NCBI GenBank assembly: GCA_004020365.1
Contig: SAQR01000034.1
Coordinates: 1-64,000, forward strand
DNA: 64,000 bases
Source: Mesorhizobium sp.
GTDB lineage: Bacteria; Pseudomonadota; Alphaproteobacteria; Rhizobiales; Rhizobiaceae
Reading direction: 5' to 3'
Part shown: positions 8,116 to 15,941 of the stretch, in pieces
Numbering within the stretch: position 1 is the stretch's first letter
Layout: each line of letters begins with the position of its first letter
Notes under the pieces: model-generated
Told to the model about the DNA's origin: nothing
Databases searched by the model: none
The model's input: the letters and a program-made list of their open reading frames with translations, nothing else
Position numbers and translations under genes: made by a program

Positions 8116-9135
8116 ATGGACGTCTTTTCTTTTAGGGCCGGGTTCATTTCCACTAGAATTGGGCTTCTCGCTCTCGTCTCAGTCGCGGCGGCCGCCTCTA
8201 GCGTGGCTCTCGCCCCCGGACCCGCGCGGGCTGAGGTTCTCGCCCGCGTTCCCGCCGCGCGCGAAATGGCGGTCTGCGGCGACGTCCTGTTCGTCGGAAC
8301 CAAACGCTCCTCGGTCTACGCGGTGCCGGTGTCCGGCGGCCGCGCCCGGCGGGTCGCCTCCGGATTCTCCGCTCCGAATGGGGTCGCATGCTCACGCGGC
8401 CGTTTGTTCGTAGCTTCGAGCGACCGCGTAACCGCGTTCGATATCGGGCCGGGTGGCGCTCTGAGCGGCAGGCGCGACATTCGCCGAGGGCTGCCGAATT
8501 CGGGAGCCCACAATCTTCGCTACATTGCCGTCGGCCCCGATTCCCGGCTCTATGTCTCGTTCGGATCGCCTTGCAACATTTGTTTGCCGCGTGGACTGCA
8601 AGGCACGATCGTCAGCATGAACCAGGACGGGTCCGATCTTCGGCGCGTCGCTTGGGGCGTTCGCAATTCGGTCGGCTTCGACTGGCGCGGCGGCACCATG
8701 TTCTTCACAGACAACGGCGCCGACTGGATGGGCGACGATATCCCGCCGGACGAGCTGAACGCGCTTCGGCCGGGCGGCTTTTATGGCTTTCCCTACTTCG
8801 GAGGCCGAATTCCGCTTAAAGGGTTCCGGGACGCACGGCCGCCCGCGCAGCAGATTCCGCCCGTCTTCGAATTTCAAGCGCATGTCGCAACCCTCGGAAT
8901 CCATTTCTTCCGCAGCCTCGGCGGCGACGCTCTGGTCGCCGAGCACGGCAGTTGGAACAGGTCAGTTCCAGTCGGGCGTCAGGTCGTGCGCGTGCGCTTC
9001 AGGGGCGGCCGGCCCGTCTCGGCGACGACTTTCCTCAGAGGCGTCGGTCGGCCCGTGGATGTCAAGGAAGCGCCGGACGGTTCCGTGCTCGTATCCGACG
9101 ACGCCGGAGGCGCGATTTACATCTTCAGGCGATGA
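8116..9135 (+). CDS. Sorbosone/glucose dehydrogenase-like beta-propeller protein, exported
   Basis: 339 aa. A signal peptide of about 40 residues ends with GPARAEV, followed by six-bladed propeller repeats typical of PQQ-dependent sugar dehydrogenase-like (GSDH) proteins: GFSAPNGVACSRGRLFVA, YIAVGPDSRLYVSFG, GVRNSVGFDWR, FTDNGADWMGDDIPPDELN, GFYGFPYFGG and a final PDGSVLVSDDAGGAIYIF. The DELN-to-YGFPYFGG stretch is diagnostic of the sorbosone dehydrogenase group. It presumably acts in the periplasm as a quinoprotein on an aldose-type substrate. No cytochrome is adjacent; the nearest c-type cytochrome gene is 3 kb away. Confidence 0.88.
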   Translation: MDVFSFRAGFISTRIGLLALVSVAAAASSVALAPGPARAEVLARVPAAREMAVCGDVLFVGTKRSSVYAVPVSGGRARRVASGFSAPNGVACSRGRLFVASSDRVTAFDIGPGGALSGRRDIRRGLPNSGAHNLRYIAVGPDSRLYVSFGSPCNICLPRGLQGTIVSMNQDGSDLRRVAWGVRNSVGFDWRGGTMFFTDNGADWMGDDIPPDELNALRPGGFYGFPYFGGRIPLKGFRDARPPAQQIPPVFEFQAHVATLGIHFFRSLGGDALVAEHGSWNRSVPVGRQVVRVRFRGGRPVSATTFLRGVGRPVDVKEAPDGSVLVSDDAGGAIYIFRR

Positions 9136-9209
9136 CGCCCGACGTTTCCTTTCAGGCGAAGCGTCTAGGGTTAGCGGATCGGTTTCGCGGTTGAGCGCTT
9201 CGAAGTGGT

Positions 9210-9496
9210 CGGCGGGACGGCGCCCCCCTCTGGGCCTGCCGGCCATCTCCCCACTTGGGTCCACTTGGGGGAGATCGGCTGTTCGGGTCTTGGCGCTCAT
9301 CCTGCAACACCGGTGATTGGCGAAGGCGCCGATGACGGCTGATCTCCCCCCTTGAGGGGGAGATGCCCGGCAGGGCAGAGGGGGTCGGTTCGACTGGGTG
9401 CGGCCTCCTCTCTTGCGACAGTGGAGGTTGGCGCATTACGCTAGACGACCCCCTCTGGCCTGCCGGCCATCTCCCCCTCAAGGGGGGAGATCGGCA
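9210..9496. repeat. Cluster of three palindromic intergenic repeats
   Basis: Three copies of one GC-rich element occur in the 364 bases between genes: near 9215-9272, 9341-9390 (inverted) and 9450-9493. Each carries CCTCTGGCCTGCCGGCCATC or its complement followed by a stem of CTCCCC and GGGGAG runs. The same family recurs near 39,030-39,180. These are typical rhizobial intergenic palindromes; here they border a truncated LysR gene, so they may have mediated the deletion. Confidence 0.8.
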
Positions 9497-9499
9497 GCT

Positions 9500-9900
9500 T
9501 CAGCCTCCTCGCCCCTCCCCGACCGGCCCCACCTTCTGCTCAGCCGCAATCAGCATCTCGACAAACCCCGTCACCTTGGGCGGGCGGAAGCGTGCGGCGG
9601 GGTAGACCGTGTAGATGCCTCCGGAGGGCAGCCGCCACTCGGGCAAGACCTGGACGAGCCGCCCGGCGGCCAGCTCTTCCCGAACCAAAAAGTCCGGCAG
9701 CACCGACAGGCCGGCGCCGGCGCGGACGGCGGCCAGCACGGCCGGCGTCGCGTCGATGGCGATCGTTGCCTGCAAGCGCACGGTTTGCTCGGCGTCGCCG
9801 CGCGAAAATTGCCATAGCAGCGGCTCGCGCAGCGCCATGTTGGTGACGAAGGGCAGCCCGGCCAAGGCCAAGGACGCGGCCGCACTCAAGGGCGCCATGG
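9500..9900 (-). pseudogene. Decapitated LysR-family regulator (effector-domain remnant)
   Basis: About 130 codons read as the second half of a LysR substrate-binding domain: LPFVTNMALREPLLWQFSRG, AVLAAVRAGAGLSVLPDFLV, and the ending GIYTVYPAARFRPPKVTGFV. The winged-helix DNA-binding N-terminus is absent; upstream of about 9900 the sequence changes to unrelated DNA and then a paired repeat element. It cannot function as a regulator. A fragment encoding GVALDIGSKVATGEMKWG on the plus strand abuts the break and may be the tail of another lost gene. Confidence 0.7.
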
Positions 9901-9999
9901 AAGCCCGCTTCCCCGGCCTCGGTATGGGCGTTGCGCTCGACATCGGCTCCAAGGTCGCCACCGGCGAGATGAAGTGGGGCTGAGGCACGACCTGGGTTC

Positions 10000-10137
10000 C
10001 TCGCCCCCACCGAAAGGTGGGGGAGAGGTGGCCGCGAAGCGGCCGGAGAGGGGGCTTTCATAGGGCGCAGTCCCCTCTCCGTCTCGGCTTCGCCGAGCCA
10101 CCTCTCCCCACTTTCGTGGGGCGAGGAACCCAAGCTG
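10000..10137. repeat. Composite inverted repeat element (IR-spacer-IR)
   Basis: Two arms of about 55-60 bases in opposite orientation (GTTCCTCGCCCCCACC... and ...GTGGGGCGAGGAACC) flank a short spacer near 10,057-10,070. Each arm has an internal hairpin (GGCCGCGAAGCGGCC and CGGCTTCGCCGAGCC). The same architecture appears at 23,927-24,118. A non-autonomous repeat; it lies between a gene remnant and the 3' end of the next gene. Confidence 0.75.
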
Positions 10138-10157
10138 GAATGAAGCCGCGCCGCCCC

Positions 10158-10976
10158 TCACCTAATATTCTGAATCCGCCCCCAGGTGCTCTTGGTTCCC
10201 CAGATGCCGGAGCGAAGCGCTTCGAGCTGCACGATCTGGCTGTGGTCGACGAACAGGTTGACCTCGTTGCCGTAGTTCTTGACGTACCATTCGAATACCG
10301 CCGGGTCGGCGGCTTCGAACATCACCTTCTCCAGGCCGAGTTCGTCGATGATGCGGGCCACCACGTCTGTGCGCCAGGACGCCACGTTTTCGGTGATCCC
10401 CTCACTCTCGATCATGATGATGTCGGCGCCGGCATCGAGGGCGCGCCTGGCCTGCGCGACCAGCCAGCCGACATCCCTGATGCCCTCGGCTTCGAGCTCC
10501 CTGGCCGATGTGTCGCCACCGGCCCCGAACTGGATGCCGAGCTCCGGCTTGGCCTTGAGCCCGGCCTTTTTCACGGTGTCGACCAGGCGCAGCAGCGCTT
10601 CTGTCGGCAGACTGATGAAGCCGGTGGAGATCTCGATCACGTCGAAGCCGAGCGCCTTGGCTTCCTCGATGTAGCGGTCGACGGCGTCCGGGCCGAAGCG
10701 GAGGACATTCTCGATCCAGCCGCCGGTCGACACATAGGCATCGTGATCGTGCGCCAGCTTGTTGAGCGATTTCACCGCTTCGGGCGGCATCAGCGCGAAT
10801 GACCCGCCGGCAAACTTGATGCCGTCGATCCAGTTGCCCATGATTTCCAGGACGTCGGCCAGATGGCGCGGCCCATAAGCGCTGTAGTAGGGCCCGCGAA
10901 TCTCGGTCAGGCCGGTTTTGCGCGGCTTCGAAGAGCGTGCGGCGCGCGGGATGAAGGAGAAGGCTGTATCGGTCAT
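10158..10976 (-). CDS. Phosphosulfolactate synthase-like (ComA family) protein
   Basis: 272 aa from the ATG at 10976. The sequence follows the ComA family (PF02679) TIM barrel: GLTEIRGPYYS near the start, IDGIKFAGGSFALMP, AYVSTGGWIENVLRFG, GFDVIEISTGFISLP, KPELGIQFGAGGDTSA, IIMIESEGI and VMFEAADPAVFEWYVKNYG. Archaeal ComA adds sulfite to phosphoenolpyruvate to make phosphosulfolactate for coenzyme M; bacterial homologues such as B. subtilis YitD are linked to sulfolactate or are uncharacterised. No other coenzyme M or sulfolactate gene is adjacent, so substrate is open. It is divergent from a CapA gene, and its leader holds three tandem 20-base repeats. Confidence 0.8.
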   Translation of the reverse strand: MTDTAFSFIPRAARSSKPRKTGLTEIRGPYYSAYGPRHLADVLEIMGNWIDGIKFAGGSFALMPPEAVKSLNKLAHDHDAYVSTGGWIENVLRFGPDAVDRYIEEAKALGFDVIEISTGFISLPTEALLRLVDTVKKAGLKAKPELGIQFGAGGDTSARELEAEGIRDVGWLVAQARRALDAGADIIMIESEGITENVASWRTDVVARIIDELGLEKVMFEAADPAVFEWYVKNYGNEVNLFVDHSQIVQLEALRSGIWGTKSTWGRIQNIR

Positions 10977-10995
10977 TTTTTGGGGCCTCGGCGAT

Positions 10996-11055
10996 CGGTT
11001 CTCCTGGGTTAACGACGGTTCTCCTTGGGTTAACGTGGTTTTCCTGGGGTAACGA
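10996..11055 (-). repeat. Three tandem 20-base repeats in the leader of the ComA-like gene
   Basis: On the minus strand three direct copies of a unit of the form GTTAACCCAGGAGAACC run head to tail, 20 bases each, with only a few differences. Every unit contains a Shine-Dalgarno-like AGGAGA or AGGAAA, but the nearest is about 25 bases from the start codon. They may be slippage expansion of an original ribosome-binding region or binding sites in the divergent promoter shared with the CapA gene. Confidence 0.8.
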
Positions 11056-11136
11056 TTGGGCGCGCGATCCGATCCGCGCAAATTGGGCTGGGAACCCTTG
11101 GGCTCACCGGGTGTTGGCGGGGAAAGGAGGCCTGGG

Positions 11137-12288
11137 ATGCCGCAGATCGCGAACAACGCCGCCGCAGGATCTGAACGGTCCGTCCGAAGCAGCGCAAAAC
11201 TGTTCCTGTGCGGCGACGTGATGCTCGGGCGCGGCATCGACCAGATCCTCGCCAGTCCCGGCGATCCGCACCTTGGCGAGCGCTATGTAAAATCGGCGAC
11301 GACCTATGTCGAGCTTGCCGAACGCGTCAATGGCCCAATCCCGAGAAAGGTCGACGAGGCGTATGTCTGGGGCGATGCGCTCAGCGAATTGGAGCGTGAA
11401 GCGCCCGATGCACGGATCATCAATCTCGAGACCAGCATCACCACCAGCCTTTCCCTGGCGCCCAAGGGGATCAATTACAAGATGAACCCGGCAAACATCG
11501 GCTGCCTGGCGGCGGCGCGGGTAGACTGCTGCGTGCTCGCCAACAATCATGTGCTCGACTGGGCTGAGCCCGGCCTCGTCGAAACCCTCGACACGCTGCG
11601 GCTTGCCGGCCTCGCCTATGCCGGGGCCGGGCTTGACGCGGACGAGGCGGCGGCGCCTGCCGTCATCGAACCGGCCGGCGGGGGCCGCGTGCTGGTCTTC
11701 GGCTTTGCACTCGAGACCAGCGGCGTTCCAGCTTCATGGGCAGCCGGAGCTTATAAGCCAGGCGTCAATTTGCTGGCGGATCTCTCGGCCCGGTCGCTCG
11801 CACAGATCGCCCGATCCGTGCAGGCCATAAAACAGCCCGGCGACCTTGCGGTGGCCTCGATCCACTGGGGCGGCAACTGGGGCTACCAGGTCCCGGCGGA
11901 AGAACGCACGCTTGCCCATGCTCTCATCGAAGTTGCAGGTTTCGATGTCGTGCATGGGCACTCCTCCCACCATCCCAAGCCGATCGAAATCCATCACGGC
12001 CGGCTGATTCTCTACGGCTGCGGCGACTTCCTCACCGACTATGAGGGGATCACCGGCTACGAAACCTTCCGCGGCGAGCTTGCGCTGATGTATTTGCCGC
12101 GGCTGGCGGTACCGGACGGTACGCTCGTTTCGCTCGAGCTGGTGCCGTTCCAGCTCGCCAGGTTCCGGCTAAGCCGCGCCCGGCGCGAAGATGCCGCCTG
12201 GCTCGCGGCCATGCTTGAGCGCGAGTGCTCACCTTTCGGCACGCATGTGGCGCTCGGGAGCGATAACCGTCTCACTGTGGTCTGGTGA
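11137..12288 (+). CDS. CapA-family (poly-gamma-glutamate capsule type) metallophosphatase
   Basis: 383 aa; ATG at 11137 chosen because GGAAAGGAGG lies directly upstream. CapA/PGA_cap signatures in order: LFLCGDVMLGRGID, ARIINLETSIT, VLANNHVLDWAEPGLVETLD, ASIHWGGNWGYQVP, HGHSSHHPKPIEIH and LILYGCGDFLTDYEG. These supply the Asp/Asn/His metal ligands of the calcineurin-like fold. No signal peptide or membrane anchor is seen, unlike capsule-linked CapA, so it may be a cytosolic phosphoesterase of this family rather than part of polymer export. No capBC genes are nearby. Confidence 0.88.
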   Translation: MPQIANNAAAGSERSVRSSAKLFLCGDVMLGRGIDQILASPGDPHLGERYVKSATTYVELAERVNGPIPRKVDEAYVWGDALSELEREAPDARIINLETSITTSLSLAPKGINYKMNPANIGCLAAARVDCCVLANNHVLDWAEPGLVETLDTLRLAGLAYAGAGLDADEAAAPAVIEPAGGGRVLVFGFALETSGVPASWAAGAYKPGVNLLADLSARSLAQIARSVQAIKQPGDLAVASIHWGGNWGYQVPAEERTLAHALIEVAGFDVVHGHSSHHPKPIEIHHGRLILYGCGDFLTDYEGITGYETFRGELALMYLPRLAVPDGTLVSLELVPFQLARFRLSRARREDAAWLAAMLERECSPFGTHVALGSDNRLTVVW

Positions 12289-12307
12289 AGATGGCAGCCT
12301 GCGATAT

Positions 12308-12742
12308 CTAGGGTTCAAGCCTCTCGGGCCGACCCCGGCCAAGGGCGCCGTCGGCGCGGGCTTGCAAATAGGCGTAGATGTCGTCGATGTAAGGAGCGAC
12401 GTTGGGGTCGTCGGCGAAGCCCTTCATCACCGAAGCGCCTCTGCGCACGCCGTCGCGAACATTGCGCCGAAAAACCTCGATGCCGGGCAGCCGGTCGACA
12501 AGGGCGGAAGCGAAAGTCGAGCCCATGCCGTCGGGACCATGGCAGTGATTGCAGCTGCCGTGGTAGCGACGAAAGCCGTTGTAGGTCCGGGCATCGACCT
12601 TGTTGCCGACAATTTCGTAGAACTTGCCCGATGCCAGCTCAGCCTGCGAAGACACGCCGAAGCCGGCGGCGACGGTAAAGACGACGACAGACGGGAGGAC
12701 GAGCCATGGAGACATCGTCCGTCGCCGACGTTGCAGGCTCAT
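12308..12742 (-). CDS. Exported c-type cytochrome
   Basis: 144 aa from an ATG at 12742, giving an N-terminus MSLQRRRRTMSPWLVLPSV with positive n-region and hydrophobic h-region as expected for export; an in-frame ATG at 12781 and one at 12715 are alternatives. A single haem site CNHCH follows at about residue 59, with SVMKGF supplying the distal Met. Small monohaem electron carrier in the periplasm. It follows a small exported protein gene by 46 bases on the same strand, so the two probably form an operon. Redox partner not evident. Confidence 0.88.
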   Translation of the reverse strand: MSLQRRRRTMSPWLVLPSVVVFTVAAGFGVSSQAELASGKFYEIVGNKVDARTYNGFRRYHGSCNHCHGPDGMGSTFASALVDRLPGIEVFRRNVRDGVRRGASVMKGFADDPNVAPYIDDIYAYLQARADGALGRGRPERLEP

Positions 12743-12788
12743 CCAGCACCGCCGTAGGATCACTGATGTTGGATCACGCAACCCTGGA

Positions 12789-13151
12789 TCAGTCGACGGC
12801 GAGCTTCGGAGAAGAAACCACGATCCCGTCTATCGGATGCGGGCTGACGACAAGCTTGCCGCCAACGCGCGATATCTCGACGATCTGGTCCGACTCTCCC
12901 AGTTTGCCCGGCACGGAGAGCGCGACCTTCTGGTTCTCGGTCAGTGTCGCGACGAAACGCACGGGCAAGCCAGCCTCGCCCTGCGCGATTGTGGTGACCA
13001 CCCGATAACCGTTCACCTCGGGCGTGTAATAGACGACACCAAGGAAGCCGGCGAGATCGATGCTTTCAGCCTTCATGGCTCCAAGCTCGCCGGCATGCGC
13101 GGGCATCGCCGCCATGCAAAGTGCTGCAAAAGCATTGTACCTGTACATCAT
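12789..13151 (-). CDS. Small exported protein of unknown function, cytochrome c operon
   Basis: 120 aa with a short signal peptide (MMYRYNAFAALCMAAMPAHA, cleavage after AHA). The mature part is about 100 residues rich in beta strands (YRVVTTIAQGEAGLPVRFVA, QKVALSVPG, GKLVVSPHPI) and has no cysteine or haem motif. I do not recognise the family. GGATGGAGCAGC precedes the ATG. The downstream cytochrome c gene suggests a periplasmic accessory role, by context only. Confidence 0.75.
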   Translation of the reverse strand: MMYRYNAFAALCMAAMPAHAGELGAMKAESIDLAGFLGVVYYTPEVNGYRVVTTIAQGEAGLPVRFVATLTENQKVALSVPGKLGESDQIVEISRVGGKLVVSPHPIDGIVVSSPKLAVD

Positions 13152-13299
13152 GCTGCTCCATCCCGAATTGTCCGGGTCGAGCCCGGCTCAAAGTTTCAGC
13201 AATAGGCGCTGGCGCCGTGATAGTCGGCGCATGCAGGCAGAATTCTTGATTAGTCCCCCGCCTGCATCACAGTGGCGAAGGTCCGCGAGCCGAGAACGC

Positions 13300-13353
13300 G
13301 CTGAACCCCACTGGTTGTCACGGTTAGCTGAACCCCACTGCTTGTCACGGTTA
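13300..13353. repeat. Tandem 27-base repeat, IS21-like end remnant
   Basis: Two direct 27-base copies beginning GCTGAACCCCACT and ending TTGTCACGGTTA differ at one base and are followed by AGTGTGACGTT. Multiple short terminal repeats of this kind (AACCCCACT... TGTCA) are typical of IS21-family element ends. No istA/istB coding sequence remains nearby, so this is at most a relic. The rest of 13,152-13,531 has no gene. Confidence 0.6.
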
Positions 13354-13531
13354 AGTGTGACGTTCCTCTGAGGCGCAAGCATTTCACCAGCCGGTTGCTT
13401 GCGCATCCCCTGTTTGGGGGAGATAATTGGAAATTAAGCGATCGCTAAAGTTTGGAGAAGCGAGGGCACCTGTGAGAGGGCGCGGCTTTCCGCCCGCATC
13501 GGAAGCGCTGTCGACATGCGAGGGGCCGTCG

Positions 13532-14680
13532 ATGGCCAAGGCATTGTCGCATCATGAGCTGTCGAAGCTGATCGGCTCGATCTACGATTGCGCACTCGAC
13601 CCGGAGCGATGGGAGCACGCGCTTGCCGGGATCAGGGATGCGCTCGACGCCCAGACTGCGGTCCTGCGGCTTGACGATCTCGCCAACGACCGGCTGCTGA
13701 TCTACAGGACCGTGGGAATAGAGCCATACTGGCTGGAGCAACAGGCGAAACATATCCCCGAGATCCACGCCCGGCTGCTCGAGGATCTCTCGACATGGCC
13801 TTCACTCGATATGCCGCATGTGGTCTCACGCCATGTCCCGCAAATCTACCTGGAGACCTCCCGATATTTTCAGGAATGGCTGAAGCCGCAAGGCCTGGTC
13901 GACGTCATGTCGTTCTTCCTGATCCACACCCCTACCCGTCTTGCCGGCTTCGCCCTTGCCCGGCACGAGCGACAAGGCATTATCACCGAGCATGAAATCA
14001 AGCTGGGCGGACTGTTGCTGCCGCATGTGCGCCGTTCGTTGATGATCAGCAACATGCTGGACGTCGGCACTGTCGAGCGCGCAGGAATGGCCGAGGCGCT
14101 CGATGCACTCACATGTGCCGTGGTCCTCACCAATGAACGTGGCGCCGTCCTGCACGCCAACCGCTCGGCCAAGCACATGCTGCGGAGCGGCAGCCCGATC
14201 CAGGATGTCCGGGGCATTCTGCAAGCGAAGATCCCGTCGGCTTCCAGGGAACTTCACAGCGCCATCATGCTTGCGGCTCACGATGAGGTCAGCATCGGCA
14301 AGACAGGGCTTGCCGTCCTCCTCAGCGAATCCGGCCTGCCACCCGTCTTCGCCCGCGTGCTGCCGATGGCAGGCGACCTGCGCGCCGGCATGGAACCCGC
14401 GGCGGTAGCCGCGGTGTTCATCGGCAATGCACCGGACGAGCATGACGCCGCCGACATGCTGGCGACAGCCTTTGGGCTCACGCTGGCCGAGACCCGCGTG
14501 CTCGCCAGCCTTGTGGCCGGGCACACCCTGGCCGAAACCGCCGCCAGCCTTCACATTGCCAACGCGACCGCCAAGACGCATCTCGACAATATCTTCCAGA
14601 AGACCGGCGCCTCCCGCCAGGCCGATCTGATGCGTCTTGTCATGCAGATCGTTCCGCCGGCCGGGCAGTCCGGTCCCTGA
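13532..14680 (+). CDS. LuxR-type helix-turn-helix regulator
   Basis: 382 aa from the ATG at 13532 (GAGGGG upstream); an in-frame start 105 bases earlier would add a proline/arginine-rich extension without similarity. The C-terminal 65 residues are a LuxR/GerE DNA-binding domain: FGLTLAETRVLASLVAGHTLAETAASLHIANATAKTHLDNIFQKTGASRQADLMRLV. The region before it (about residues 185-290, AVVLTNERGAVLHANRSAKHMLR) resembles a PAS fold. The N-terminal ~170 residues (LSKLIGSIYDCALDPERWEHAL) are typical of a large rhizobial regulator group with unknown ligand. Convergent with the next gene, 12 bases apart. Confidence 0.88.
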   Translation: MAKALSHHELSKLIGSIYDCALDPERWEHALAGIRDALDAQTAVLRLDDLANDRLLIYRTVGIEPYWLEQQAKHIPEIHARLLEDLSTWPSLDMPHVVSRHVPQIYLETSRYFQEWLKPQGLVDVMSFFLIHTPTRLAGFALARHERQGIITEHEIKLGGLLLPHVRRSLMISNMLDVGTVERAGMAEALDALTCAVVLTNERGAVLHANRSAKHMLRSGSPIQDVRGILQAKIPSASRELHSAIMLAAHDEVSIGKTGLAVLLSESGLPPVFARVLPMAGDLRAGMEPAAVAAVFIGNAPDEHDAADMLATAFGLTLAETRVLASLVAGHTLAETAASLHIANATAKTHLDNIFQKTGASRQADLMRLVMQIVPPAGQSGP

Positions 14681-14692
14681 ACCACACCTCAT

Positions 14693-15394
14693 TTACTGCT
14701 TTGGATACAGATATCCAACGCCGCGGATCGTCTTGATCAGTTCCGGTTTGGCCGGGTCCTTTTCGAGCCGGCGGCGCAACCTTGTGATGCGGCTGTCGAT
14801 GCTGCGGTCGAACGGCTCGTCGCCCCGTGGCGGCGCCAGATCGAGCAATTCGTCGCGACCGATGACCTGACCGGCCCGGGTGGCGAACGCCGCCACCAGA
14901 TCCAGTTCCATCGGCGTCAGCGGAATAGCCACGCCGTCGGCGGCAATAAGATTTCTCGCACGGGCCTCGAACACATAGGGTCCGAAGGCAAAATGCCCGG
15001 CCGGCAGAGCGTCGGCATTATCCGACCCTTTCGGCCTGCGCCTGCGCAGCACCGCGGCAATCCGCGCTTCCAACTCGACCGGCGAAAACGGCTTTGCCAG
15101 ATAGTCGTCGGCGCCGACCTCGAGGCCGGCCACCTTGTCGAACACCGAATCGGCGCCGGTCAGCATCAGGACGCCGGTGTCGTGATGTTCGCGCAGCCAG
15201 CGGGCCAGGCTAAAGCCGTTCTCGCCCGGCATGTTGAGGTCGAGAACGACGAGATCGGCCTTCGCCGCCGCGATCGCCTCGCGCAATTCGGCGCCGCCGG
15301 AAGCCGTGCGTATGCGGTAGCCTTTCGCTTGCAGATAGTCGGCGATCATGAACGCCACGTCGGTCTCGTCGTCCACGACAATGATGTCGGCCAT
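14693..15394 (-). CDS. OmpR-family response regulator (orphan)
   Basis: 233 aa. Receiver domain (residues 1-115) with the acidic pair at 8-9, phosphoacceptor Asp52 in LVVLDLNMPG, Thr in MLTGAD and Lys in LAKPFSP. The C-terminal winged helix (about 135-230) reads LTPMELDLVAAFATRAGQVIGRDELLDL and RSIDSRITRLRRRLEKDP, ending in the wing GVGYLYPKQ. No kinase gene lies on the same strand; the hybrid kinase at 15.9 kb is transcribed away and has its own regulator, so cross-talk is possible but unproven. Confidence 0.92.
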   Translation of the reverse strand: MADIIVVDDETDVAFMIADYLQAKGYRIRTASGGAELREAIAAAKADLVVLDLNMPGENGFSLARWLREHHDTGVLMLTGADSVFDKVAGLEVGADDYLAKPFSPVELEARIAAVLRRRRPKGSDNADALPAGHFAFGPYVFEARARNLIAADGVAIPLTPMELDLVAAFATRAGQVIGRDELLDLAPPRGDEPFDRSIDSRITRLRRRLEKDPAKPELIKTIRGVGYLYPKQ

Positions 15395-15534
15395 GCGTTC
15401 CCCCGCGGCGAGCGACCGTGCAAGCGTACAGGGCGAATTCGCCCCCGGTCAATCGCAAGGGTCGAATGTAAGGGTCGACCGCAAGGCCAGCCGCATCGAG
15501 GGCCTGGAGAGCACTGTCTGTGTCTGCGCTGCCC

Positions 15535-15592
15535 CTCAACCCCCTGCCGGGACCTTCTCCCCGTGAAGAACGGGGAGAAGGGGCTTGGCCGC
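15535..15592. repeat. Palindromic intergenic repeat (half element)
   Basis: Sequence CCTGCCGGGACCTTCTCCCC, then GTGAAGAACG and GGGGAGAAGG, forms a stem of CCTTCTCCCCGT against ACGGGGAGAAGG. It belongs to the family found inverted in pairs at 22.3 kb. It lies between the divergent response regulator and hybrid kinase genes. Confidence 0.65.
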
Positions 15593-15647
15593 AACGCTGC
15601 GCCAATCAAACCGCATGGCGCTTCGGCGGACACGACAGGGGGAAAAC

Positions 15648-15691
15648 TGTAACCCATGTATCCGGTTCAAAGTGTTACCCATCTATCAACT
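15648..15691. repeat. Direct repeats resembling an insertion-sequence end
   Basis: TGTAACCCATGTATCCGGTT and TGTTACCCATCTATCAACT are imperfect direct repeats about 25 bases apart. Such GTnACCCATnTATCC series occur at ends of IS21-like elements in rhizobia as far as I recall. No transposase gene is present. The remaining intergenic sequence to 15,941 has no recognisable gene. Confidence 0.45.
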
Positions 15692-15941
15692 GGACAGGGG
15701 TGAGGGGCAGCGCCAGCCTGAAGCTATTGTCCTAAAGCCCCATATGCCGCCGGTGGCTCGACACAATTGAAACAAGAGCCGTCGAGGAAAACCGGTTGGC
15801 GGCATCGTCGTGAAACATCCTTGGGTTACCTGTCCAGCGACGCTAGGCAGGCCGGCTTGACAGGCCGTTGGCCGTTCAGTCCACTGGCCGCACGGGAACA
15901 GCAACCGTCGTGACGGCGCATCCGTCTGTGGAGACCTCGCC

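Noticed and set aside
8116-12742. Sorbosone dehydrogenase-like protein and cytochrome c as one electron-transfer system
   Set aside because: The genes are about 3 kb apart, on opposite strands, with repeat clusters and other genes between; no evidence beyond plausible biochemistry.
13300-13353. Possible CRISPR-like direct repeats
   Set aside because: Only two copies, directly abutting with no spacer; no cas genes in the window.
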